From NCBI GenBank assembly GCA_019636175.1, contig JAHBYC010000005.1:36998-100997 (forward strand): DNA of 64,000 nucleotides, given 5' to 3'. This DNA comes from Caulobacter sp. (GTDB taxonomy: Bacteria > Pseudomonadota > Alphaproteobacteria > Caulobacterales > Caulobacteraceae). The notes below the pieces were generated by a model. That model ran no database searches, was not told the origin of the DNA, and saw nothing but the letters and a program-made list of their open reading frames with translations. Below, one piece after another: positions 35,479 through 42,830 of the stretch. The first letter of the stretch is position 1, and each line of letters opens with the position of its first letter. The position numbers and the translations under genes are program-made.

Positions 35479-36441
35479 ATGATCAGACTGCTGCAACGTG
35501 GAGCCAGGACGGCGACCGAGGTCGCCATCGGGGACGACTGGACCCTGCCGGACGAGGTCGTCTGGATCGACCTGATCAATCCCGACCGCGAGGAGGAGCG
35601 GGTGATCGAGGCGCAGCTGGGCCTTGACCTGCCGACCCGGGAGGACATGGCCGAGATCGAGGCTTCGTCCCGCCTATACCGCGAGGGGCCCGCCACCTTC
35701 ATGACGGTCGAGATCATCACCGGCCTGGCCTCGGAGACCCCGCGGCTGGAGCCCGTGACGTTCGTGCTGGTGCGTGATCGGCTGATCACCATTCGCTACG
35801 CCCAGCCGCGGGCCTTCGCCATGTTCGACGCCCAGCTGGCCGAGCGCGCCGAACTCGCGACCAGCGGGGAGGGCGTGTTCATGGGCCTTCTCGACGCCAT
35901 CGTCGACCGCATCGCCGACATCCTCGAAGCCGCCTCCGGCAAGGTCGAGATCCTGTCCAACCAGGTATTCCAGAAGCCCCGGCGCACGGCGCGGTTCGAA
36001 GTGGTGCTGGGGCGACTGGGTCTGTGGCGCGGGGTGACGGCCAAGGCCCGGAACAGCCTGATAAGCCTGGCCCGTTTGCTGGCCTACGCGGCGGTGTCCC
36101 CCTGTATCGTGGAGGGAGAAGACCACGCCGCCCGTATCGAATCGCTGGGCCGCGACGTCGCCTCCCTGACCGACCACGCCGGCCACCTCTCGGGCGACAT
36201 CACCTTTCTGCTCGACGCCACGCTTGGCCTGATCAACATCGAGCAGAACGGCATCATCAAGTTCTTCTCGATCGCCGCGGTGATCTTCCTGCCGCCGACC
36301 CTGGTCGCCTCCTATTTCGGCATGAATTTCCGGCACATGACCGAGTTCGACTGGCCCCTTGGCGAAGGTCTGGCGCTCGGCCTGATGGGGGTGTCGATAG
36401 TCCTGCCGATGCTCTGGTTCAGGCGAAAAGGCTGGCTGTGA
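35479..36441 (+). CDS. CorA-family divalent cation transporter
   Basis: The 320-residue protein has a large N-terminal cytoplasmic domain beginning MIRLLQRGARTATEVAIGDD with LPTREDMAEIEASSRLY. It ends with two membrane helices flanking the selectivity motif YFGMNF (GMN at about 281-283), followed by RRKGWL. These are the marks of CorA magnesium/cobalt channels. A strong stem-loop lies in its leader. The next gene starts 51 bases later on the same strand. Confidence 0.93.
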   Translation: MIRLLQRGARTATEVAIGDDWTLPDEVVWIDLINPDREEERVIEAQLGLDLPTREDMAEIEASSRLYREGPATFMTVEIITGLASETPRLEPVTFVLVRDRLITIRYAQPRAFAMFDAQLAERAELATSGEGVFMGLLDAIVDRIADILEAASGKVEILSNQVFQKPRRTARFEVVLGRLGLWRGVTAKARNSLISLARLLAYAAVSPCIVEGEDHAARIESLGRDVASLTDHAGHLSGDITFLLDATLGLINIEQNGIIKFFSIAAVIFLPPTLVASYFGMNFRHMTEFDWPLGEGLALGLMGVSIVLPMLWFRRKGWL

Positions 36442-36492
36442 ACACCGTTCTTCAAACGCTTCCTTAAGGGGCTGGGACCATGGTGTCGGCCC

Positions 36493-37701
36493 ATGTCCGC
36501 CACGCCGAAACTGAGCCAGAGCCTTGAGAATGCCAGCCTCAAGCAGATGCTTGAGGCCCATGCCCGCTTTCTTGCCGGGCGTCCGGGCGGCAAGCGCGCC
36601 AACCTCAGCCGGGTCGACCTCAGCAACGCCATGCTGGAGGGGGCCAACCTGGTCGAGGCCGAGCTGACCGGCGCCTGCCTCAACGGGGCCAGCCTCATGG
36701 GCGCCAACCTGGCGCGGGCGGTGTTGTTCGGGGCCGACCTGCGCGACGCCGACCTGCGGGAGGTCGACTTCAGCCGCGCCGACATGCGCGGGGTCTGCCT
36801 TCGCGGGGCCAACCTCTCGCGGGCCAACCTGATGGGCGCGGACCTGCGTGAGGGCCGCATCGCCCTGCAGGACGCAGCCCAGGGCTTTCGCATCCTTACC
36901 CATGACCGCAAGCCGGGAGACCTGAACTACGTGGTGATGTCCGGCGCGACCATGGACGGGGCGCAGGTCTCTGATGAGTCGCGGCTGGCCGACCTCACCG
37001 ATGCGGTGATGACCGGGGCCCAGCTGGGCGGGGCGCGGCTGGTCAAGGCCATCATGGACGGCGCCGACCTGACCGGGGCCGAGGTTTTCCAGACCGATCT
37101 TTCCGGCGCCTCGCTGAAGCGGGCGGTGTTGACCGGCGTCGATGTGAGTGAGGCGAACCTCGCCAAGGCCGACCTTTCCGAGGTCCTTCGGGCGCCGCCG
37201 CCCATCGTCTACATCGACGACATTCCGCTGGGCGACGTCCTGGCCGATCACGAGCGGTTCTGCGCCACCGACGGGGCGGACGGGGTTGTCGCGAAATGCT
37301 CGCGGGTCGATTTCCGCTGCCTGCGCCAGCTGCGCCGCCGGGTTCTGACCGGCATGCAGGCGCAGCAGGCGGTGTTCTTCGGCATGGACCTGGAGGGGGC
37401 CGAGCTTCAGGGCTGCGACCTGTCCGGCGCCGACCTGCGGGCCGCCAATCTTCGCGGGGCCGACCTGCGCGGAGCCAAGCTGCTCGATGCGCGGCTCGAC
37501 CGCGCCGACCTGCGCGGCGCCAATCTGGGGCCGCTGATCATCACCGGCGGGCGACAGCTGCGCACCAACCTGACGCGGGCCGTCCTGCGTCAGGCCGACC
37601 TGCGCGACGCCAGGGCCCCGCGCGCCCGGTTCCTCGAGGCGGACATGACGGGCGCCAAGCTTGACGGCGCCGACATGGCTGGCGCCGAGCTGGAATTCTA
37701 G
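36493..37701 (+). CDS. Pentapeptide-repeat protein with two repeat blocks
   Basis: The 402-residue protein contains many A(D/N)LxG(A) repeats such as ADLRDADLREVDF and GADLRGAKLLDARLD, forming right-handed quadrilateral beta-helices. There are two blocks, about residues 36-235 and 290-402. Between them is a non-repeat segment (PPIVYIDDIPLGDVLADHERF...VAKCSRVDFRCL). The first about 30 residues are a helical lead-in (KLSQSLENASLKQMLEAHARF). A few relatives mimic DNA and protect gyrase, but nothing here shows that function. It follows CorA by 51 bases. Confidence 0.9.
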   Translation: MSATPKLSQSLENASLKQMLEAHARFLAGRPGGKRANLSRVDLSNAMLEGANLVEAELTGACLNGASLMGANLARAVLFGADLRDADLREVDFSRADMRGVCLRGANLSRANLMGADLREGRIALQDAAQGFRILTHDRKPGDLNYVVMSGATMDGAQVSDESRLADLTDAVMTGAQLGGARLVKAIMDGADLTGAEVFQTDLSGASLKRAVLTGVDVSEANLAKADLSEVLRAPPPIVYIDDIPLGDVLADHERFCATDGADGVVAKCSRVDFRCLRQLRRRVLTGMQAQQAVFFGMDLEGAELQGCDLSGADLRAANLRGADLRGAKLLDARLDRADLRGANLGPLIITGGRQLRTNLTRAVLRQADLRDARAPRARFLEADMTGAKLDGADMAGAELEF

Positions 37702-37705
37702 CGGA

Positions 37706-37723
37706 CCGTCCCCCTCGGGGCGG
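37706..37723. terminator. Convergent terminator-like hairpin
   Basis: CCG-T-CCCC (37706-37713) pairs with GGGGCGG (37717-37723) around a 3-base loop, with one bulged T. It occupies the 24-base gap between the convergent pentapeptide and crotonase genes. Confidence 0.45.
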
Positions 37724-37725
37724 CC

Positions 37726-38604
37726 CTACATCCCCTTTCGCAGAGGCAACAGGTCCGGGAAGTCGCCGTCGCGCTTCTCGGCCTTGGCCTTGAAGGCCTC
37801 GCCCATGTGGGCGGCGCTGAACATGCCGGTCTGCCAGACGGCGATGTAGTCCAGCGCGTCCTTGATGCTGTGGTCGCGGGCGTAGTTGATCATCACCTTG
37901 GAGCCGGCCACCGCCAGCGGCGACTTGCTGGCGATCTCGCGAGCCGTGGCCAGGGCGTGTTCGACACAGGCCTCATGGCTGTCCAGCACCTCGTTGACCA
38001 GGCCGATGGCCAGGGCCTTCTCGGCCGACAGACGCCGCCCGGTATAGGCCAGTTCGCGCACCTGACCCTCGGGGATCAGCTTGCACAGGCGGGGGAAGGT
38101 GCCGACATCGGCGGTCATGCCGATGTTGATTTCCATGATGCAGAAGAAGGCGTCGCGGCTGACATAACGGATGTCGCAGGCGCTGGTCATATCCACCGCC
38201 CCGCCGATGCAGCCGCCGTGGATGGCGGCGATCACCGGCATCCGCGCCTCGTCCAGGCAGGAGAAGACGTCCTGCAACTGGTGCACATGGTAGCGGAAGC
38301 TCTCCCCGGCGTTCTCGCGGTCGGCCGGACGACCGCCCGACAAGGTTCCGCCGTCGCCCTGGAACACCGACAGGTCCATGCCGGCGCTGAAATGCTTGCC
38401 GGTCGAGGAAATGACGATGCAGCGGGCCCGGGCGTTGTCGCTGATGTCCCGGACGATCACCGGAAGCTCGTTCCAGAAGGCCCGGTTCATGGTGTTCATG
38501 GCCTCCGGACGCTTCATCTGGATATGGGCCACCCCGGCCTCGATGGTGACCTCGAAGCAGGTCCAGGCTGTGGTGGTCGCGTCGACGGCGGTGTGAGCGT
38601 TCAT
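37726..38604 (-). CDS. Enoyl-CoA hydratase/isomerase (crotonase) family protein
   Basis: The 292-residue protein has the crotonase fold with HIQMKRPEAMNTMNRAFW, the oxyanion-hole step STGKHFSAGMDLSVF and AAIHGGCIGGAVDMTSACDIRY. It has an aspartate in MTADVGTFPRLCKLI where many members have a catalytic acid. ATG 38604 gives the standard length; in-frame extension upstream is antisense to the neighbouring hydrolase. The domain resembles dienoyl-CoA isomerase-type members (ADVGTFPRL). It is divergent from an alpha/beta hydrolase gene across 114 bases. Confidence 0.92.
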   Translation of the reverse strand: MNAHTAVDATTTAWTCFEVTIEAGVAHIQMKRPEAMNTMNRAFWNELPVIVRDISDNARARCIVISSTGKHFSAGMDLSVFQGDGGTLSGGRPADRENAGESFRYHVHQLQDVFSCLDEARMPVIAAIHGGCIGGAVDMTSACDIRYVSRDAFFCIMEINIGMTADVGTFPRLCKLIPEGQVRELAYTGRRLSAEKALAIGLVNEVLDSHEACVEHALATAREIASKSPLAVAGSKVMINYARDHSIKDALDYIAVWQTGMFSAAHMGEAFKAKAEKRDGDFPDLLPLRKGM

Positions 38605-38718
38605 GGCGGTATCCTTCCCTTTGCCCGCACAATGGCGCCCTGACGCCGCGAAAACCAAGTCCCTTGCGCCGCGCCAATCCCCTTGCCTGACGTTGCGGTC
38701 ATCGGCCATGAGCGGAGG

Positions 38719-39639
38719 ATGAGCACCGACACTGTCTCCATGCCGGCTCCGGACGCCGGCCCGGCTTACCGCCGACGCCGCATTCCCATCGTCAGCCCGG
38801 CCGGCGACGGCGTCATGGCGGCGATCGAAATGGGGCCCGAGGATCGGCTGATCGATCTGGTCTTCTGCCACGCCAACGGCTTCAACGCCCTGACCTATCG
38901 CCATCTGCTGGCGCCCGTGGCCGAGGCAGGCCATCGCATCCTGGCCATCGACATGCGCGGCCATGGGCGCAGTGAACTGGCCGCCGATCCCGGCGATGGT
39001 CACGGCTCCTGGCTCGGCTATCGCGACGATCTGATCGGTCTGCTCGAGACGCTCGAGGCGCCGCCAAGGGTGGTCGCCGGCCATTCGATGGGCGGAACCT
39101 CGGGCGTCCTGGCCAGTGGTCCGCGACCCGACCTGGTTCCCGCCCTGGTGTTGTTCGATCCGGTCCTGATGGACCCGGCCATGGTCGATAGTCTCGGTCC
39201 GGAAGGCCTGAAGAACAGTCCGCTGGCCCAGGGCGCCCGCCGCCGTCGCGCCGAGTTCGACAGCCGCGAGGCGGCCTTCGCCGGCTGGCAGGGACGAGGC
39301 GCCTTCCGCGCCTGGTCCGATGCGGTGCTGGCCGACTACATCACCGATGGTCTGATCGAACAGCCCGACGGCCGGCTGCGTCTGGCCTGCGCGCCGGCCT
39401 GGGAATCGGCCAACTTCGCCGCCCACTTCCACAATCCCTGGAGCGCCCTGGCGGAGGGGACCTGCCCCATCCACATGCTGCGCGCCGCCGAAGGGTCGAC
39501 CGCCAACATCGCCGACCGTCTGGACGACCAGATCGCCGCCGGCCGCATCCGGGTCGAGACCATCCCCGGGACCAGCCATTTCCTGCCGATGGAGCGCCCC
39601 GACCTGTTCAGCGCGGCGCTGCTTGAGGCGCTTCTCTAG
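38719..39639 (+). CDS. Alpha/beta hydrolase
   Basis: The 306-residue protein has the oxyanion step FCHANGFNALTYRHLL, DMRGHGRSE, the nucleophile elbow VVAGHSMGGTSGVLA and the late histidine in PGTSHFLPMERPD. These place it with the general alpha/beta hydrolases. The start at ATG 38719 is a guess among in-frame ATGs at 38683, 38719 and downstream. Its stop shares a CTAG palindrome with the stop of the convergent thioesterase gene (overlap of four bases). The substrate is unknown. Confidence 0.88.
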   Translation: MSTDTVSMPAPDAGPAYRRRRIPIVSPAGDGVMAAIEMGPEDRLIDLVFCHANGFNALTYRHLLAPVAEAGHRILAIDMRGHGRSELAADPGDGHGSWLGYRDDLIGLLETLEAPPRVVAGHSMGGTSGVLASGPRPDLVPALVLFDPVLMDPAMVDSLGPEGLKNSPLAQGARRRRAEFDSREAAFAGWQGRGAFRAWSDAVLADYITDGLIEQPDGRLRLACAPAWESANFAAHFHNPWSALAEGTCPIHMLRAAEGSTANIADRLDDQIAAGRIRVETIPGTSHFLPMERPDLFSAALLEALL

Positions 39640-40568
39640 AGAGCCAGGCCGGCCACGGCGCCCTGCAGCATGGCGGCGCGGGCCTCATCCGACACCGGCA
39701 CCGCCTTGCGCGCGTCGAGATCGAAGGTGATGGCCACCGCTTCGGAGGTGCCCCAGGCCTTGCCGCTGTCGGGGTCGACCATCCAGTGGACCAGCCGCAT
39801 GGTCCGGGCGTCGGCCCCGACCAGGCCGGACCGCAGCTCGAACCGGTCGCCCGCCCTTGGCCAGTCCAGCTGGATCAGCCGGTATTCCAGCACCGCCCCG
39901 CCCGTCCTGGCGGGCGGCGGATCGGCCGAGTCCGCCACGATCTTCCGCAGCGGCCCGACCAGGGCGCCGATGCCGTCCGACACCCGGCTGATGAAGATTT
40001 CCGGCCGCATCCGCCCAAAGACGTCACAGTCCTGCGGGGCGATGACCCCCAGGCCGATGCGCAGCAGGCCCAGGGCCTCGGCCCGGGCCAGGGAGGCCTC
40101 GCTGACCACCGGATCGAGGGCGACGCTGCGTGAGCGGGCCTTTTCCGGAACCTCCATGGCCAGGGCTTCCGCCGCCTTCCGGGTGCGGTCCGACCAGGGA
40201 AAGGCCAGACCGTCCCGGGGGGTCACGTGGGCGACCACGGTCTGGAAGGTGGCGGCGATCTCGCCGGTGCCCGAATGGATCAGCAGCTGGATCAGCCGCG
40301 CCTCGCTCTCGCCCATCTCCACCACGCCGCCGACCATGTGCAGGGCGGCGCCGGCGTGGGCCTCTCGCAGGAAGCGGATGTGCTGCTCGCGCACCAGAAG
40401 CGTGGCGTTGGCGTCGGCGCCGTAGGCCCCGGTCATGCCCAGCAGGGCGGCCAGGGCGGCCAGGCCCTCGACGGCCCTGACGACGTAGAAGCGCACATTC
40501 ATGTGCCCCATCTCGTCGCATTCCCAGGTATTGACGCCGCCGCGCCAGATCTCCACGCCCCCCTGCAC
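39636..40568 (-). CDS. Tandem hotdog-fold acyl-CoA thioesterase
   Basis: The 310-residue protein starts at GTG 40566-40568, five bases after the zur stop, with GGAG nine bases upstream. The first hotdog domain has WECDEMGHMNVRFYVVRAVE, the D/E-x-x-GHxN thioesterase step. The second has IAPQDCDVFGRMRPEIFISRVSD, a diverged copy. Longer frames upstream are antisense to zur. Members cleave CoA thioesters. Cotranscription with zur is likely from spacing, though no functional link is evident. Confidence 0.8.
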   Translation of the reverse strand: MQGGVEIWRGGVNTWECDEMGHMNVRFYVVRAVEGLAALAALLGMTGAYGADANATLLVREQHIRFLREAHAGAALHMVGGVVEMGESEARLIQLLIHSGTGEIAATFQTVVAHVTPRDGLAFPWSDRTRKAAEALAMEVPEKARSRSVALDPVVSEASLARAEALGLLRIGLGVIAPQDCDVFGRMRPEIFISRVSDGIGALVGPLRKIVADSADPPPARTGGAVLEYRLIQLDWPRAGDRFELRSGLVGADARTMRLVHWMVDPDSGKAWGTSEAVAITFDLDARKAVPVSDEARAAMLQGAVAGLAL

Positions 40569-40573
40569 GGCCG

Positions 40574-41065
40574 TCAGCTCCGGCAGTCGCGACAGAGGCC
40601 GTGGGCCTCGATGGTCACGGCCTGGACGGCGAAGTCGCGAGCCCCGGCGGCCGTCTCGATGCTGTCCAGCACCGCCGGGTCGATCTCCCGCGTGGCGCCG
40701 CAGCAGTCGCAGATCAGGAAGGCGGCGGCATGATTGTCCCGCCCGCCCTCGGTCGGGGCATGGCGGCAGGCGACATAGGCGTTGAGGCTCTCGATGCGGT
40801 GGGCGAAGCCCTGTTTCGAGAGAAAATCGAGGGCGCGATAGACCGTCGGCGGCTTGGCCGGGGCCTCCTCGCTGAAGCGGGCGATCAGGTCGTAGGCCTT
40901 CACCGGCTGGCCTGCCTCGAGCAACTGTTCCAGCACCCGCTTGCGGGGCGGGGTCAGTCTCTGGCCGGCCGCGGCGCAGCGGTCGTCGGCGGCGGCCAGT
41001 TCGGCGCGCAGGTCCGGACCGGTGAGGCCGTGGCTGTGATGATCGTGGCCGCAGGCGTTGGGCAT
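40574..41065 (-). CDS. zur: Zinc uptake regulator Zur (Fur family)
   Basis: The 163-residue protein starts MPNACGHDHHSHGLTG, a histidine-rich N-terminus, and has a winged-helix DNA-binding domain (KPPTVYRALDFLSKQGFAHRI). The structural zinc pairs are C119/C122 in LICDCCGATREID and C158/C161 in IEAHGLCRDC. The ICDxCG and EAHGLCxxC steps are the marks that separate Zur from Fur. It would repress zinc uptake genes when zinc is plentiful; none are in the window. Confidence 0.9.
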   Translation of the reverse strand: MPNACGHDHHSHGLTGPDLRAELAAADDRCAAAGQRLTPPRKRVLEQLLEAGQPVKAYDLIARFSEEAPAKPPTVYRALDFLSKQGFAHRIESLNAYVACRHAPTEGGRDNHAAAFLICDCCGATREIDPAVLDSIETAAGARDFAVQAVTIEAHGLCRDCRS

Positions 41066-41159
41066 GCGCCACAGGTAGAGACGACCGGCCCCGGGGGCAA
41101 GCGGCAGCGCTTCCCTCACCCTGCCGCTGACGGCATAGTCGCGGAGGGGGAGGGACCTC

Positions 41160-42155
41160 ATGACCGTCTGGATATCCATCGGCCTTGGCTTGGCGCTGCT
41201 GATCATTGGCGGCGAGGTGCTGGTGCGCGGCGCCTCGACCGCGGCCCGCAAGCTGGGCGTCAGTCCCCTGGTCATCGGCCTGACCCTGGTCGGCTTCGGA
41301 ACCTCGACGCCTGAACTGGTGATCAGCCTGCAGGCGGCCCTGGCCGGATCGCCGGGCATCGCCGTGGGCAATGTCATCGGCTCCAACATCTCCAACGCCC
41401 TGCTGATTCTCGGCCTGACGGCGCTGATCGCTCCGGTGGCGGTCGATCGCAGGGCCTTCCTGCGGGACGGACCCTTCCTGGCCCTGGTCACCGCCGGCGC
41501 CGTCTGGGCCTTCCTGCAGGGCGATCTGACGCGGCAGATGGGCGCCATCGCCGTTGCCCTGCTGGCCGCTTACATGCTGACCGTCTGGCTTCTGGAACGC
41601 CGCCGCCCCGATCCCGAGGGTGAGCGGATGGAGGACGTCGCCGACCTCAAGTCCGGCTGGAGAGGCAGTCTGTGGCTCGCCCTGGCCCTGTCGGCGGCCG
41701 GCATCGCGGTGACCATCGCCGGCGCCAATTTCCTCGTCGACGGCGCGGTCCGGCTGGCCCGCTCCATGGGGGTGTCGGACACCATCGTCGGCCTGACCAT
41801 CGTTGCCATCGGCACCTCGGCCCCGGAACTGGCCACCAGCATCATCGCCGCCCTGCGGCGACAGGGAGACGTGGCGCTCGGCAATGTTATCGGTTCGAAC
41901 CTCTACAACCTGCTCGGCATTCTGGGCTTCACCGCCCTGGTCAAGCCGATCCCCGTTCCGCCCGAGGTGCTGGCTGTCGACATCTGGGTGCTGGCCGGGG
42001 CGACGGCGGCCATGATCCTCTTCGCCTTGAGGGGGCTTCGCATCCGGCGGCTGGAAGGCTTGACCCTGCTGGCCGCCTACTTCGGCTACATGGCCTGGCT
42101 GATGTGGCAGCCAGGGGTCTTCGGCCCGGAGCTTTCGCGGCTGATCAGCCTCTAG
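41160..42155 (+). CDS. Calcium/sodium antiporter (CaCA family, YrbG-like)
   Basis: The 331-residue protein has two inverted membrane halves, each with the alpha repeat: GFGTSTPELVISLQAAL with GNVIGSNISNALLILG, and AIGTSAPELATSIIAAL with GNVIGSNLYNLLGILG. These glutamates and asparagines bind the exchanged ions. GGAGGGGGAGGG precedes the ATG. It is divergent from zur across 94 bases that contain a CGGCAG/CTGCCG dyad but no recognised Zur box. Confidence 0.94.
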   Translation: MTVWISIGLGLALLIIGGEVLVRGASTAARKLGVSPLVIGLTLVGFGTSTPELVISLQAALAGSPGIAVGNVIGSNISNALLILGLTALIAPVAVDRRAFLRDGPFLALVTAGAVWAFLQGDLTRQMGAIAVALLAAYMLTVWLLERRRPDPEGERMEDVADLKSGWRGSLWLALALSAAGIAVTIAGANFLVDGAVRLARSMGVSDTIVGLTIVAIGTSAPELATSIIAALRRQGDVALGNVIGSNLYNLLGILGFTALVKPIPVPPEVLAVDIWVLAGATAAMILFALRGLRIRRLEGLTLLAAYFGYMAWLMWQPGVFGPELSRLISL

Positions 42156-42185
42156 TGCCCCTTCCGATAAGCGGGCCCCAGAACC

Positions 42186-42728
42186 CTACTCATCCGACCA
42201 GGTCAGCTCCACCTTGGCGCCCTTGCCGGACGGGCTGGCGATGACCTGCACCGCGCCCCTGCCGTCGCCGCTGTCCCCGGCGGTCAGCATGTGGACGTTG
42301 TCGCCCATGTCCTGCTTCATCGAGATGGTCTTGCCGATCTTCTTCATCCGCGCCTCATAGAAGGCGATCACCGTCGCCGGCGAGGCGTCCACCCGGTAGT
42401 CGACACTGCCGCCCGAGCCCACGCCGCTCTCGCCGATGACGCTGCTGGCCACCACCGCGCCCGGATAGATCGGGGCATAGGCCGGCGTCGCCACCTTTGC
42501 GGCGGCGGAGCCGACCGAGACGGTCGCGCCCTCAGGGGTCACCGACTGGTCAGGGCCCAGCGGCGGATTGGCCGGCGCCGGCGCCGGCGCGGCGGGCGCC
42601 GCGGCCTGCGGCGGGGTCGCTTCCGGTGTGTCGGCGGGGTTCTGGGTCTTATCCTGCTTGTTGCAGCCGGCCAGCAGGGCGAGCCCGATGGACGCCGCCA
42701 GCGACATGCGGAGGAGGGGAGAGTTCAC
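42186..42728 (-). CDS. Predicted lipoprotein, unknown function
   Basis: The protein of 180 residues is read from GTG 42728, which has AGAAGG seven bases upstream. It has a lipoprotein signal (MSLAASIGLALLAGCNKQ, lipid-anchored cysteine). A long Pro/Ala-rich linker follows ([20 protein letters not shown]), then a globular C-terminal domain with YAPIYPGAVVASS and ASPATVIAFYEARMKKIGKT. The latter part resembles domains that often follow this linker in alphaproteobacterial lipoproteins, but no function is known. Longer in-frame starts were rejected because they lose the signal peptide pattern. Confidence 0.8.
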   Translation of the reverse strand: MNSPLLRMSLAASIGLALLAGCNKQDKTQNPADTPEATPPQAAAPAAPAPAPANPPLGPDQSVTPEGATVSVGSAAAKVATPAYAPIYPGAVVASSVIGESGVGSGGSVDYRVDASPATVIAFYEARMKKIGKTISMKQDMGDNVHMLTAGDSGDGRGAVQVIASPSGKGAKVELTWSDE

Positions 42729-42791
42729 CGGACGACCTTCTTGCCTGTTGATTCCGACCTTGGCGCGGCGCACGGGCTTACGCAACTGTCG

Positions 42792-42807
42792 CCCTGACGG
42801 ATCAGGG
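42792..42807. other. Intergenic hairpin downstream of the 695-residue protein gene
   Basis: CCCTGA (42792-42797) pairs perfectly with TCAGGG (42802-42807) around a 4-base loop. It lies 24 bases after the stop of the minus-strand gene ending at 42831. No T tract follows, so it is only a weak terminator candidate. Confidence 0.35.
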
Positions 42808-42830
42808 ACACAGAAGCAAAGCGTGCCAGG

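Noticed and set aside
36493-37701. Pentapeptide protein as a quinolone-resistance (Qnr-like) factor
   Set aside because: The two blocks are split by a non-repeat segment, and the specific Qnr loops are not present; repeat content alone does not indicate gyrase protection.
41066-41159. Possible Zur operator between zur and the antiporter gene
   Set aside because: The only dyad is CGGCAG/CTGCCG; Zur sites are AT-rich palindromes, and none is present.
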